A stretch of 32,929 nucleotides of DNA. Origin: Pirellulales bacterium. Its GTDB lineage: Bacteria > Planctomycetota > Planctomycetia > Pirellulales > UBA7805. Below, piece by piece: positions 16,857-23,410 of the stretch (position 1 is its first letter; every line of letters starts with the position of its first letter). Position numbers and translations under genes: made by a program. The stretch covers positions 1-32,929 of the forward strand of contig JAQWPY010000050.1 of the NCBI GenBank assembly GCA_029245145.1, given 5' to 3'. Under the pieces are notes generated by a model. That model was not told the DNA's origin, made no database searches, and saw nothing but the letters and a program-made list of their open reading frames with translations.

Positions 16857-18260
16857 ATGAGCAAGGGTTCGATCCTTTTGGTCGATGATGATCTTCATGT
16901 TTTAAAATCCACCGCCCAATGGTTGCAGGAACTCGGGTTTGTCATCCGCGAGGCCGCGACGTTCCAGTCGGCCCGACAAGCGATCGAGCAAGCGACGTTC
17001 GATCTGGTGATTTCCGATATTCGGCTTGAGGATGGCGACGGATTCGCGTTGCTCCAGGCGGCCCAACAGGCAGATAGTTCCTTGCCCGTCATCCTCGTTA
17101 CGGGCTACGGAACGTTTGAATCAGCCATCGAAGCGATCCGTATGGGCGCCTTCGATTTTCTCTCCAAACCACTGATGGATGATGAACTGCTCGCCGCCAT
17201 TGAAAGAGCACTCACACACAAAACCATACAGCAAGAGACAAGCGTCAAAGGTCAACCGCAGCAACAAGCGCGGACGCGCTCCGATCGGTTCGTGACGCGC
17301 GATCCCTCGATGGAAAATATTCTCGAGGTGGTCGATACGATTGCCGATACGCGGGCCACGGTGCTGGTGACCGGTGAGAGCGGTACTGGCAAGTCGATGA
17401 TCGCGCGGGAGATTCATAATCGGAGTTCGCGGAGCGAGGGACCTTTTGTCGAGGTGGCGTGCGGGGCCCTTTCCGAAACACTCTTGGAAAGCGAGCTGTT
17501 CGGTCACGTGAAAGGGGCGTTCACCGACGCGCGGGCCGACAAACTGGGAAAATTCCATCAGGCTGAAGGGGGCACCATCTTTCTCGATGAGATTGCCACG
17601 GCGAGTCCGGCCATGCAGGTCAAGCTGCTCCGCGTACTTCAGGAACTGCAGTTCGAGCAGGTCGGTGGCACCGAGACCTTTCAGGTCGATACGCGGGTGA
17701 TTTTGGCGACGAACGAAGATCTGGGTAAGTTGGTCGAGCAGGGAAAATTCAGAGAAGACCTCTTTTATCGCATCAATGTCATCCATCTCGACCTTCCGCC
17801 CCTGCGGGAGCGACGGGCCGATATTCCGTTGTTGGCCAATTTTTTCCTCACTAAATTATCCCACGAGGTCGGCAAGTCGATCGACGGTTTTTCGTTCTCT
17901 GCGATGGAACTACTCAGAAATCATCCGCTGCCGGGCAATATTCGAGAACTGCAGAACATGATCGAGCGGGCGGTCCTGCTCGGTAAATCAGCTGAAATTC
18001 AGGTGGACGATCTTCCCGCAAAATTTCAGCAGGCGGTGACCAAAAAGGCGGAGGTGTCGAACAGGGACGTGCCAAGCAAGCCCCAAACGCTCAAAGAGGC
18101 TTTAGAGGGTCCTGAGCGAAGCATTATCTTGAGCGTGCTGAACGGAAATAATTGGAATCGCAACGAGACGGCTGAGACCCTGGGAATCAACCGCACGACG
18201 CTGTATAAGAAAATGAAGAAGCTCGGCCTCGAGGAAAGCCGTGTGGTGAGCTGTTCGTAA
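16857..18260 (+). CDS. NtrC-family response regulator (receiver, AAA+ ATPase, Fis-type helix-turn-helix)
   Basis: A 467-residue sigma-54 activator-type regulator. Receiver about 1-120: acidic Asp10-12, phospho-acceptor Asp54 (VISDIRLEDGDG), Thr82 and Lys104 (FLSKP). AAA+ domain about 145-385: Walker A GESGTGKS (173-180), Walker B GGTIFLDEI (238-246), and arginine-finger region FREDLFYRINV. The sigma-54 contact loop reads GAFTDA (220-225) rather than GAFTGA. The C-terminal Fis-type domain (about 420-460) includes NRNETAETLGINRTTLYKKM. The ATG at 16857 follows AAGGGGAG. No kinase gene lies beside it. The GAFTGA change keeps the key Phe-Thr but swaps the following Gly for Asp; it may still work with sigma-54. 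Confidence 0.93.
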   Translation: MSKGSILLVDDDLHVLKSTAQWLQELGFVIREAATFQSARQAIEQATFDLVISDIRLEDGDGFALLQAAQQADSSLPVILVTGYGTFESAIEAIRMGAFDFLSKPLMDDELLAAIERALTHKTIQQETSVKGQPQQQARTRSDRFVTRDPSMENILEVVDTIADTRATVLVTGESGTGKSMIAREIHNRSSRSEGPFVEVACGALSETLLESELFGHVKGAFTDARADKLGKFHQAEGGTIFLDEIATASPAMQVKLLRVLQELQFEQVGGTETFQVDTRVILATNEDLGKLVEQGKFREDLFYRINVIHLDLPPLRERRADIPLLANFFLTKLSHEVGKSIDGFSFSAMELLRNHPLPGNIRELQNMIERAVLLGKSAEIQVDDLPAKFQQAVTKKAEVSNRDVPSKPQTLKEALEGPERSIILSVLNGNNWNRNETAETLGINRTTLYKKMKKLGLEESRVVSCS

Positions 18261-18349
18261 AACACGCGTTAGCTGCTCTCGGAATAACTTGCCTTGCTAT
18301 TCGCGAGTGTAGAGTAGTTGGCTTTCACAATCCTACATAGGCAATTGCC

Positions 18350-18727
18350 ATGCGGTTGCGCTACTCAACTCAAACTCTATTTCTCTGCACAGCCGTCATA
18401 GCGACAGTTCTCGGATCATGGACACTGACACAGCGAATCGGTGTTCCCGATGTCGTCGTTCAACTCGAGGCAACGTTGCCATTAAGACCTGAGAGTGTTC
18501 GCATCGATCATGACCCGATGCGATCTAGTTACTCATCTGATCCGGCACCCAAGCCGCCATGGCATTTCGTGGGCAACGCTTCTGCAACGTGTCCGTTTAT
18601 AGTCGGCGTCGATTGGGGCACTATGGGTGGACACTTGTTTGGTACGGGCGGCCGCAGTTACTTTTTGTGGTTCTTCGGTGCGACACTTCACCTGCAATTC
18701 CTCGACAACTTTTATTGGAATTCGTAG
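18350..18727 (+). CDS. Small membrane-anchored hypothetical protein, planctomycete type
   Basis: A 125-residue protein starting MRLRYSTQTLFLCTAVIATV, a short basic stretch followed by one membrane segment (about 8-27), a start seen in many planctomycete proteins of unknown role. The rest is likely outside the membrane, with a Gly- and aromatic-rich end (WGTMGGHLFGTGGRSYFLWFFGATLHLQF). No known domain is recognised. Its TAG stop is followed after three bases by GTCTAAC, the first base pairs of a repeat that recurs behind the next genes. It may be the first unit of a cassette-like array. Coding support is the length, the sensible topology and absence of a better frame. Confidence 0.6.
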   Translation: MRLRYSTQTLFLCTAVIATVLGSWTLTQRIGVPDVVVQLEATLPLRPESVRIDHDPMRSSYSSDPAPKPPWHFVGNASATCPFIVGVDWGTMGGHLFGTGGRSYFLWFFGATLHLQFLDNFYWNS

Positions 18728-18730
18728 GAC

Positions 18731-18820
18731 GTCTAACACAGAATAGGGACAGCGTGCTTCGCATCGCCGCTTTGGCATTTCAACTCCGTCCTGTTTGCTA
18801 CAATAATTGGTTATTCAACG
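18731..18820 (+). repeat. Diverged copy of the intergenic repeat (copy 1)
   Basis: Starts GTCTAAC four bases after the previous stop codon and ends near GTTATTCAAC. Its last 25 bases (TTTGCTACAATAATTGG and the following GTTATTCAAC) align with the ends of the two longer copies at 19238 and 19838; the middle is unrelated or too diverged to align by eye. Length is similar to the other copies. Confidence 0.45.
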
Positions 18821-18883
18821 TCGCTCGCTTTGGTAACGGCGGCGACCCCTATCCTTCCCGTTAATGACACGTTTCTATAGACC

Positions 18884-19162
18884 ATGAAGCATTTGGCCCT
18901 TATTGGATTTGCTTCCTGCTGCATTTTTGGAATGATCAGTGTGGCACTCGCGGCGTATTATCAGCTTCGATCTGCCAAATTTCGCAAACCGGGTGTTTCG
19001 TGGATAACGGCGGCGTGGTTTCTGAGTGTTCTGTTTGGTAATCCGCTTTATACCGAAGAGGCATGGCCATGTCGCAAGAAATGCATGTTGTGGCTGCTTG
19101 GTTTTGTCGTTAGCTTTATTTTCGCCTTAATCATTGGTTTGTTGACTGGCGTAGCTCATTGA
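18884..19162 (+). CDS. Small two- or three-span membrane protein, unknown
   Basis: A 92-residue hydrophobic protein. Membrane segments are visible at about residues 4-24 (LALIGFASCCIFGMISVALA), 41-52 (weaker, WITAAWFLSVLFG) and 69-89 (LWLLGFVVSFIFALIIGLLTG). No family is recognised. It stands between two copies of the intergenic repeat, in the same orientation as its neighbours, which suggests it moved or spread as part of a cassette-like unit. No clear Shine-Dalgarno precedes the ATG. Small size and lack of recognised homologs make this call uncertain. Confidence 0.5.
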   Translation: MKHLALIGFASCCIFGMISVALAAYYQLRSAKFRKPGVSWITAAWFLSVLFGNPLYTEEAWPCRKKCMLWLLGFVVSFIFALIIGLLTGVAH

Positions 19163-19237
19163 AGGACAAGGGTTGTTGAGAGGATTCACCGTCGCCACAC
19201 TTGCAGCTCTAACTATCTGTCCCGCTATAAAGGACGT

Positions 19238-19340
19238 CTAACAAGTTGTGGTCGCAAGGCCCGGCTTCGCCAGGTCACCTTCGCTGTTTTTGCACAATGC
19301 TTGTGTTTGCATACAATAAGTGTGTTACTTAACTTTTAAT
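19238..19340 (+). repeat. Intergenic repeat, copy 2 (103 bp)
   Basis: Aligns without gaps to copy 3 exactly 600 bp downstream, with about 88 of 103 positions identical by eye. It is preceded by GT, so its left end reads GTCTAACAAG. Inside, GGCCCGGCTTCGCCAGG can fold as a hairpin, and CACAATGCTTGTG as a second one. TAACA near the left end is complementary to TGTTA (19323-19327) near the right end, 89 nt apart, so the outer ends could pair. Confidence 0.75.
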
Positions 19341-19389
19341 CCTCCGGTGTTGTCTGTGACGGCCACACCAAACGTTGTGCGATCAATCG

Positions 19390-19791
19390 ATGTGGACCTG
19401 CCAAGAATGCGGCGCGAATCTTCTTGACAGTACCGCCGCGTGCGCGGTTTGCCATGTAGGGCGAAGAACGCCTCAAGTCCCCACGGAGTATTCCGATTCC
19501 CTTGCAAGGCAACGTTGGATTCTAGGTCGGCGGATTGGCGTTATACATTTTTGCGTGGCGCTCGCCATTGTTTTTACAATCCTCGCAATCGCCAACCATC
19601 CGATCCCGCCAGCGGGCAGTAACTGGATAGCGGCTGCCTTCTTCATACTTCTGTTTCCAGTCTCGCTACTTGCTTTCGTGGGAGCATTAACAAACGCGTT
19701 AGTGGCATTACTCCTAGTTCCACTAAGTAGCGTAATATGGGCTTGGTGTCTGACACGGCTGTTTCTCCCACGTGTTTCGGATGACCAATAG
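19390..19791 (+). CDS. Zinc-ribbon plus membrane-segment hypothetical protein
   Basis: A 133-residue protein starting MWTCQECGANLLDSTAACAVC: two CxxC pairs about 14 residues apart form a zinc ribbon. After a charged linker come two strong hydrophobic segments (about 51-68, HFCVALAIVFTILAIA region; and about 80-118, long enough for two spans). Function is unknown; zinc ribbons joined to membrane segments are common in planctomycetes. An in-frame TTG at 19375 could add five residues. Its TAG stop is followed at once by GCGTCTAAT, a variant of the repeat start, and copy 3 of the repeat follows about 45 bp later. It shares the array context of its neighbours. Confidence 0.65.
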   Translation: MWTCQECGANLLDSTAACAVCHVGRRTPQVPTEYSDSLARQRWILGRRIGVIHFCVALAIVFTILAIANHPIPPAGSNWIAAAFFILLFPVSLLAFVGALTNALVALLLVPLSSVIWAWCLTRLFLPRVSDDQ

Positions 19792-19837
19792 GCGTCTAAT
19801 GTATGCCATGCGGATCAAAATGGCAGTCGAAGAGCCG

Positions 19838-19940
19838 CTAACAAGTCGCGGCCGCAAGGTCCGGCTTCGCCGGGTCACCTTCGATGTTTTTGCACAATTG
19901 TGGCGACAGCATACAATGAGTGTGTTACTTAAATTTTAAT
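19838..19940 (+). repeat. Intergenic repeat, copy 3 (103 bp)
   Basis: Counterpart of the copy at 19238. Most differences lie in one 15-bp block near the middle (TTGTGGCGACAG here), while the ends are nearly invariant. The left hairpin is stronger in this copy: CCGG-CTTCG-CCGG flanked by AAGGT and ACCTT. CACAATTGTG here is a perfect palindrome. The right end runs into the first possible start codon of the next gene. Confidence 0.75.
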
Positions 19941-20475
19941 GCCCGTTACGGGCGATGACGCTTCCGCCCACCATAAGCAAACCACATTGATGAGTGACGA
20001 AATTCAATCTCCGATAGTTCGTTTTGGCCTGAGTCTGGGGGTGTTGTTGTGTTTCCTTAGCGTACCTGTAAGCGGTTACTTCCTGACCCAAATATTCATT
20101 CAAGCACGCGCCAGTCATGATTGGCCATCGGTAGAGGGGCAGCTGTTGAGAGCGCAAGTTGGCGGCAATGGTGCCCACGGATTCCATGCCGACGTCTCTT
20201 ATCGTTACGAAGTGAACGGCCAGATTTACAACGGCCAGCGGGTACGTACTTCCGATGGCGAGTACAAAATTCGTGACGGTGCTAAACAGGCGATCCGAGG
20301 GCTTATCGCGGGGCAACGGATTACGGTCTACTATGATCCACACGACCCGTCAGAATCAGTGCTGGAACCTGGCGCAGGTTATCAGGAGTACGCGTTGCTT
20401 GGTGTCCCGGTCATCCTCTTGGTGATGGGAGCCGGCCTGTTGATTCGGCTTCGCCGAACACAACCCTCCCGCTAG
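19939..20475 (+). CDS. DUF3592-type membrane protein
   Basis: A protein of 178 residues from the first ATG, or 161 from the ATG at 19990, which begins MSDEIQSPIVRFGLSLGVLL. The first ATG overlaps the end of repeat copy 3, so the second may be the true start. Two membrane segments flank a soluble beta-rich domain: an N-terminal one (FGLSLGVLLCFLSVPVSGYF) and a C-terminal one (LLGVPVILLVMGAGLLI). The middle contains WPSVEGQLLRAQV, VSYRYEVNGQIYNGQRV and ITVYYDPHDPSESVLEPG, which are the hallmarks of DUF3592. The family has no known function. It is the last gene of the repeat-bearing cluster and is convergent with the HTTM gene. Confidence 0.8.
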   Translation: MPVTGDDASAHHKQTTLMSDEIQSPIVRFGLSLGVLLCFLSVPVSGYFLTQIFIQARASHDWPSVEGQLLRAQVGGNGAHGFHADVSYRYEVNGQIYNGQRVRTSDGEYKIRDGAKQAIRGLIAGQRITVYYDPHDPSESVLEPGAGYQEYALLGVPVILLVMGAGLLIRLRRTQPSR

Positions 20476-20498
20476 CAACTCATAGCCGCAAGCTTAAG

Positions 20499-21518
20499 CT
20501 ACGCCCCGTCGGCCTGGGTTTGCGGCGCGGTGCGGGAAGCGGCACCCAGCCAGCGCTGCACCCGGCCGGGCGATACAAAGCTCAGGCTCGCGACCAGCAG
20601 CAGGGCATAAAAGGGGGCGATGCCACTGATCAGCATCAACGAGAACCAGGTTACCGCGCCCAATACCAACACGAGGGGCCGCGCCAGACGGTTCCAGATG
20701 AGGATCGGAAAGAGCAACTCGACCAACACGATCAGGTGCGTCCAGGCGGCCACCAGATAGGGATGTTCCCGCAGGAAAGTGAGAGACTCAAAGAGTCTGG
20801 ACTGCGGTCTGGAAATCATCATCCACACCGCCTCGCCCGTACCCCAGGGGTCGTACCACTCCTGGGCCCCCACGATCTCGCCGGGGCCCGAAATTTTGGC
20901 CAGTCCCATCATGGCGGCCACGATGCAAAGGTGGACTTGAATCAGCCGGATCGCCAGCGTTGCGCTGAAATACTTTTTCTCGTCCAGGTTACTTTGACCT
21001 TTGCGGTCTGCCAGATAACGATCGACCGAGAGCCGCGCCCCACACGGACTGAGGCACAGGTAAAACTGAAGCGCGGCCAGCAGTGGCTCAAATTCGGAGG
21101 TCAGCAGCGGCGCACGCTGGATATAGCTGAGCGTGACAATCAGCCCCAGCACGGCGGTCACCCGGGAGAAGCAGCCGATCGTGAAGAGCCCAAGGATGAC
21201 GATCCCGATCCAGTGGGCGACATTCAAATGCAGTGGTGAATCGAGGTGACTGAGGTATGAGAGATTGGCCGGATTGTAAACCGCATTGTTGGGCTGATAT
21301 TGCTCGGTGAGCTCAAACGGCAAGAGCCCGCCCTGGGCAAAAAAGTAGGAGAGGTCCGCGGTGTAACTGAACACAAACAGCAGGGCGAACAGACCAGTAA
21401 CGATGCGGATCAGGCACAGTGGTAACGGATCGCTCGGCAGGTACCAAAAACGGTTCCACCCGCTTCCGAAGCCCTCGGTCAGTCGCCCAACGTAATTGCT
21501 CATCGAGAGTGTTTCCAT
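20499..21518 (-). CDS. HTTM-domain polytopic membrane protein (vitamin K-dependent gamma-carboxylase-like)
   Basis: A 339-residue multi-span protein of the HTTM family, related to the membrane part of vitamin K-dependent gamma-carboxylase. Typical blocks are LCLIRIVTGLFALLFVFSYT near the start, WIGIVILGLFTIGCFSRVTAVLG, then a loop with CLSPCGARLSVDRYL, and IRLIQVHLCIVAAMMGLAKI, plus WAAWTHLIVLVELLFPILIW-like spans to the end. Bacterial HTTM proteins are mostly uncharacterised; carboxylase activity should not be assumed. The ATG lies two bases after the stop of the upstream gene, so the two are surely translated from one message and probably work together. Confidence 0.88.
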   Translation of the reverse strand: METLSMSNYVGRLTEGFGSGWNRFWYLPSDPLPLCLIRIVTGLFALLFVFSYTADLSYFFAQGGLLPFELTEQYQPNNAVYNPANLSYLSHLDSPLHLNVAHWIGIVILGLFTIGCFSRVTAVLGLIVTLSYIQRAPLLTSEFEPLLAALQFYLCLSPCGARLSVDRYLADRKGQSNLDEKKYFSATLAIRLIQVHLCIVAAMMGLAKISGPGEIVGAQEWYDPWGTGEAVWMMISRPQSRLFESLTFLREHPYLVAAWTHLIVLVELLFPILIWNRLARPLVLVLGAVTWFSLMLISGIAPFYALLLVASLSFVSPGRVQRWLGAASRTAPQTQADGA

Positions 21519-21520
21519 GC

Positions 21521-22231
21521 TTATCGATCCCGTCCTCGGGTCCCTCGCGACTGGGTCATCTCGCCCTGCCCGCCGCGCTTGGAGGGGGACCAGCGATCTT
21601 CATCGAGGATCAGATCGGCGTTGTAAACCGTGTCGTACCAACCGGGATAGTATGGATCTCGGATAGCCGGTTCCATTTCATCGAGGCTGACCATGTCCTG
21701 CGTCCGCTGCGAGAGCAACAGAAAACGATGTGCGCCCTCATCGATGCCTGCGTTTCGCAGCATGCCTCCGGCGATTGCCGAAACAAGTGATGCCTCTTCA
21801 TTGTTATCTCCCTGCACCCCAGAGAGCCATGTTCCCAGCATCAGGTAGCGCTTTTTTTGCATGCCCCACGGTGTGGTTCCCTTGGGGATCAGATCGATCT
21901 TCTGTAGGCTTTCGGCCGCCTCGCTCGAACCATCGAAATCGGCCGGCGGATCGATCACGATCTGGCATAAATGGTCCCAGTCGTCGGCCGTGTTGGAGAT
22001 CAGGTCATATCCGTAGCCGGTGTCGATCCCCAGGGTGTGCAGGTAGGGCTGCACTCCCGGACTTGATCGCAGTTGTCGTCGCAATCCGCTACGCGCCCCG
22101 AAATTGCCGGAGATACCAGCTAGAATCGCGAAAAAGTGAAAGAAGAGGAAGAAGGTGATCAGTGTCCGAACGCCTTGAGAAGGCATTTCGGAGGCTTCCT
22201 CGGAGGCGGCGGCCGCGGGTTTTTCTTGCAT
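21521..22231 (-). CDS. Single-span hypothetical protein, partner of the HTTM protein
   Basis: A 236-residue protein from the ATG at 22231; an in-frame GTG at 22258 could add nine residues. After a polar start comes one membrane segment (about 22-39, TLITFFLFFHFFAILAG), then a mostly polar external or cytoplasmic domain with conserved-looking aromatic motifs (LGIDTGYGYDLISN, YLMLGTWLSG, DPYYPGWYDTVYNADLILDEDRW). It ends in a basic tail. No family is recognised with confidence. The next gene begins two bases after its stop codon, and such HTTM-partner pairs are common in planctomycetes to my knowledge. It may form a complex with the HTTM protein. Confidence 0.75.
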   Translation of the reverse strand: MQEKPAAAASEEASEMPSQGVRTLITFFLFFHFFAILAGISGNFGARSGLRRQLRSSPGVQPYLHTLGIDTGYGYDLISNTADDWDHLCQIVIDPPADFDGSSEAAESLQKIDLIPKGTTPWGMQKKRYLMLGTWLSGVQGDNNEEASLVSAIAGGMLRNAGIDEGAHRFLLLSQRTQDMVSLDEMEPAIRDPYYPGWYDTVYNADLILDEDRWSPSKRGGQGEMTQSRGTRGRDR

Positions 22232-22350
22232 GGCAGGCTGGTCGTGAAGGGCGGGCACATAACGAGATTGTTACCGCTATTCATCGTCCAACTTGCCCGG
22301 AAAACTCCAACGCCACGCAGGGTAACGCTCGACCTTTCCAAATCAATAAA

Positions 22351-22384
22351 AAAAGCCGGGCCCCCAAGAGGGAACCCGGCTTTT
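22351..22384 (-). terminator. Intrinsic terminator of the Cys-rich protein gene
   Basis: AAAAGCCGGG and CCCGGCTTTT form a perfect 10-bp stem around a 14-nt loop. On the minus strand the stem is followed by a run of T (complement of the A-run at 22348-22354), so it ends leftward transcripts about 75 bp beyond the stop codon of the Cys-rich gene. It also separates that gene from the HTTM pair. On the plus strand it has a shorter T-run. Confidence 0.85.
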
Positions 22385-22459
22385 ACAGTTCGCTTTACGC
22401 TCCGCTTTGGTAAACCAATCGGGCGAAGCGCCCTATCGGCTACCGATGCTCAAGCTAGC

Positions 22460-22798
22460 TTAGGCAGCACAGCCGTTACAGGCAGGCGCCGAGCAACCGT
22501 TGCAGCGACCCTTGCATCGACCGTGGCAACGGCCTTTGCAACGACCATGGCAACGTTCTTTGCCACAGCAACGATCTCGACCCGAGCAGCGATCACGACC
22601 GCAGCAGCGATCTTTGCGACCACTGCAACGATGACGACCCTTGCACTTGCAAGACTTGTCGTTGTCACAAGCGGAGCAATCATCTGAGCAGTCACAGCTA
22701 CAACCGTGACCAGCAATGGCTTGCTTCTCACCGCCAATCATGGCGATTCCAACAACCGCGAGAAAGATCGCGATTCCGAATACTAAGGTGCGATTCAT
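22460..22798 (-). CDS. Small secreted cysteine-rich repeat protein
   Basis: A 112-residue protein. A signal peptide covers about residues 1-29 (MNRTLVFGIAIFLAVVGIA then GGEKQAIAG). The remaining 83 residues hold 21 cysteines. The first part has CSCDCSDDCSACDNDKSCKC; the centre repeats RDRCSG/RDRCCG; the last part is a run of four-residue C-x-G-R units (residues 83-98) ending CNGCSAPACNGCAA. Basic residues are frequent, so it is strongly charged. A GGAGG lies ten bases before the ATG, a candidate promoter lies upstream and a clear terminator follows, so it is an independent, probably well-expressed gene. Metal binding or disulfide-linked structural roles are both possible; I do not recognise a family. 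Confidence 0.8.
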   Translation of the reverse strand: MNRTLVFGIAIFLAVVGIAMIGGEKQAIAGHGCSCDCSDDCSACDNDKSCKCKGRHRCSGRKDRCCGRDRCSGRDRCCGKERCHGRCKGRCHGRCKGRCNGCSAPACNGCAA

Positions 22799-23410
22799 CT
22801 TTTCCAATCCTCCAAAAAGGTACCCAAAAAAGTAGGAGTTGACATCTAAAACGGTTGCCGTCTTGGCATTCTTCTCCTGCCCCGCCGACTCGACGGCCAT
22901 GGTCGGGCGACAGCAACCCCCAAGATCAAACCCCCGCATTCCCGGGTACCGGCAAAATACGCCAGATACGTTCGGTTTAGCGGTTTTTTAATCTAGGGGG
23001 GTAAAATAACAAGGTGTTTTTTATTGTCAACCAGCCATTTAGGTAAAATAAGGCTGATAAGTATTTTTAGTAGTTTGAGTGAGATAGATAGGTTTCCATA
23101 AACTCTACCCCATAATGCTTAGGTGGCGGATGAATCACAATGGTTTTATAGAAAAAAAACGTAAAATACGTAGTTTTTTCCGGTTAGCAAGTTTTTGCGG
23201 GCCAAACACTGCAGAAATAGAGATCACCCTCTTGTGGCCCTCACTATTTTCAACAGCTTTTGGTGGTCAGGGAGACCTATCCGGCCAGTTTTTGTGGTCG
23301 GTGAGCAGCACGAAGTGATGGAGGCGGGCAATCGCCCAGGATGGGTGACTCGGGCGGAGCGACTCGACAAGAGGACTGCAAGCGGGCTTTAAACGATCGG
23401 CCGAAAGAGG
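22799..23410. other. Gene-free stretch of about 610 bp, AT-rich in part
   Basis: Between the Cys-rich gene and the end of the pilus operon. No coding sequence is supported. The part around 22980-23180 is AT-rich and contains three near-identical GTAAAATA words (near 23001, 23043 and 23161). A candidate leftward promoter lies at 23003-23030. No terminator for the pilus operon was found by eye just after its last stop codon. Confidence 0.5.
23003..23030 (-). promoter_or_regulatory. Candidate sigma-70-type promoter for the Cys-rich gene
   Basis: On the minus strand a perfect -35 hexamer TTGACA (23025-23030) is followed after 16 bases by TATTTT (23003-23008), which fits the -10 consensus at four of six positions. 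Transcription would start near 22996 and leave an untranslated leader of nearly 200 nt before the Cys-rich gene. Planctomycete promoters are not well defined, so this is tentative. Confidence 0.45.

Noticed and set aside
20520-21239. Long rightward open frame (239 codons) opposite the HTTM gene
   Set aside because: It is antisense to a clear HTTM coding region, is rich in Gln, His, Arg and Pro, and has no recognisable domain.
22136-22687. Rightward Ala/Thr-rich frame across the Cys-rich gene
   Set aside because: The composition is what the antisense of repeated Cys-Arg-Gly codons gives, and it crosses a terminator. The leftward Cys-rich frame has a signal peptide and ribosome binding site.
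23115-23392. Short rightward frames in the AT-rich gap
   Set aside because: No ribosome binding site, domain or sensible topology, and overlapping frames compete.
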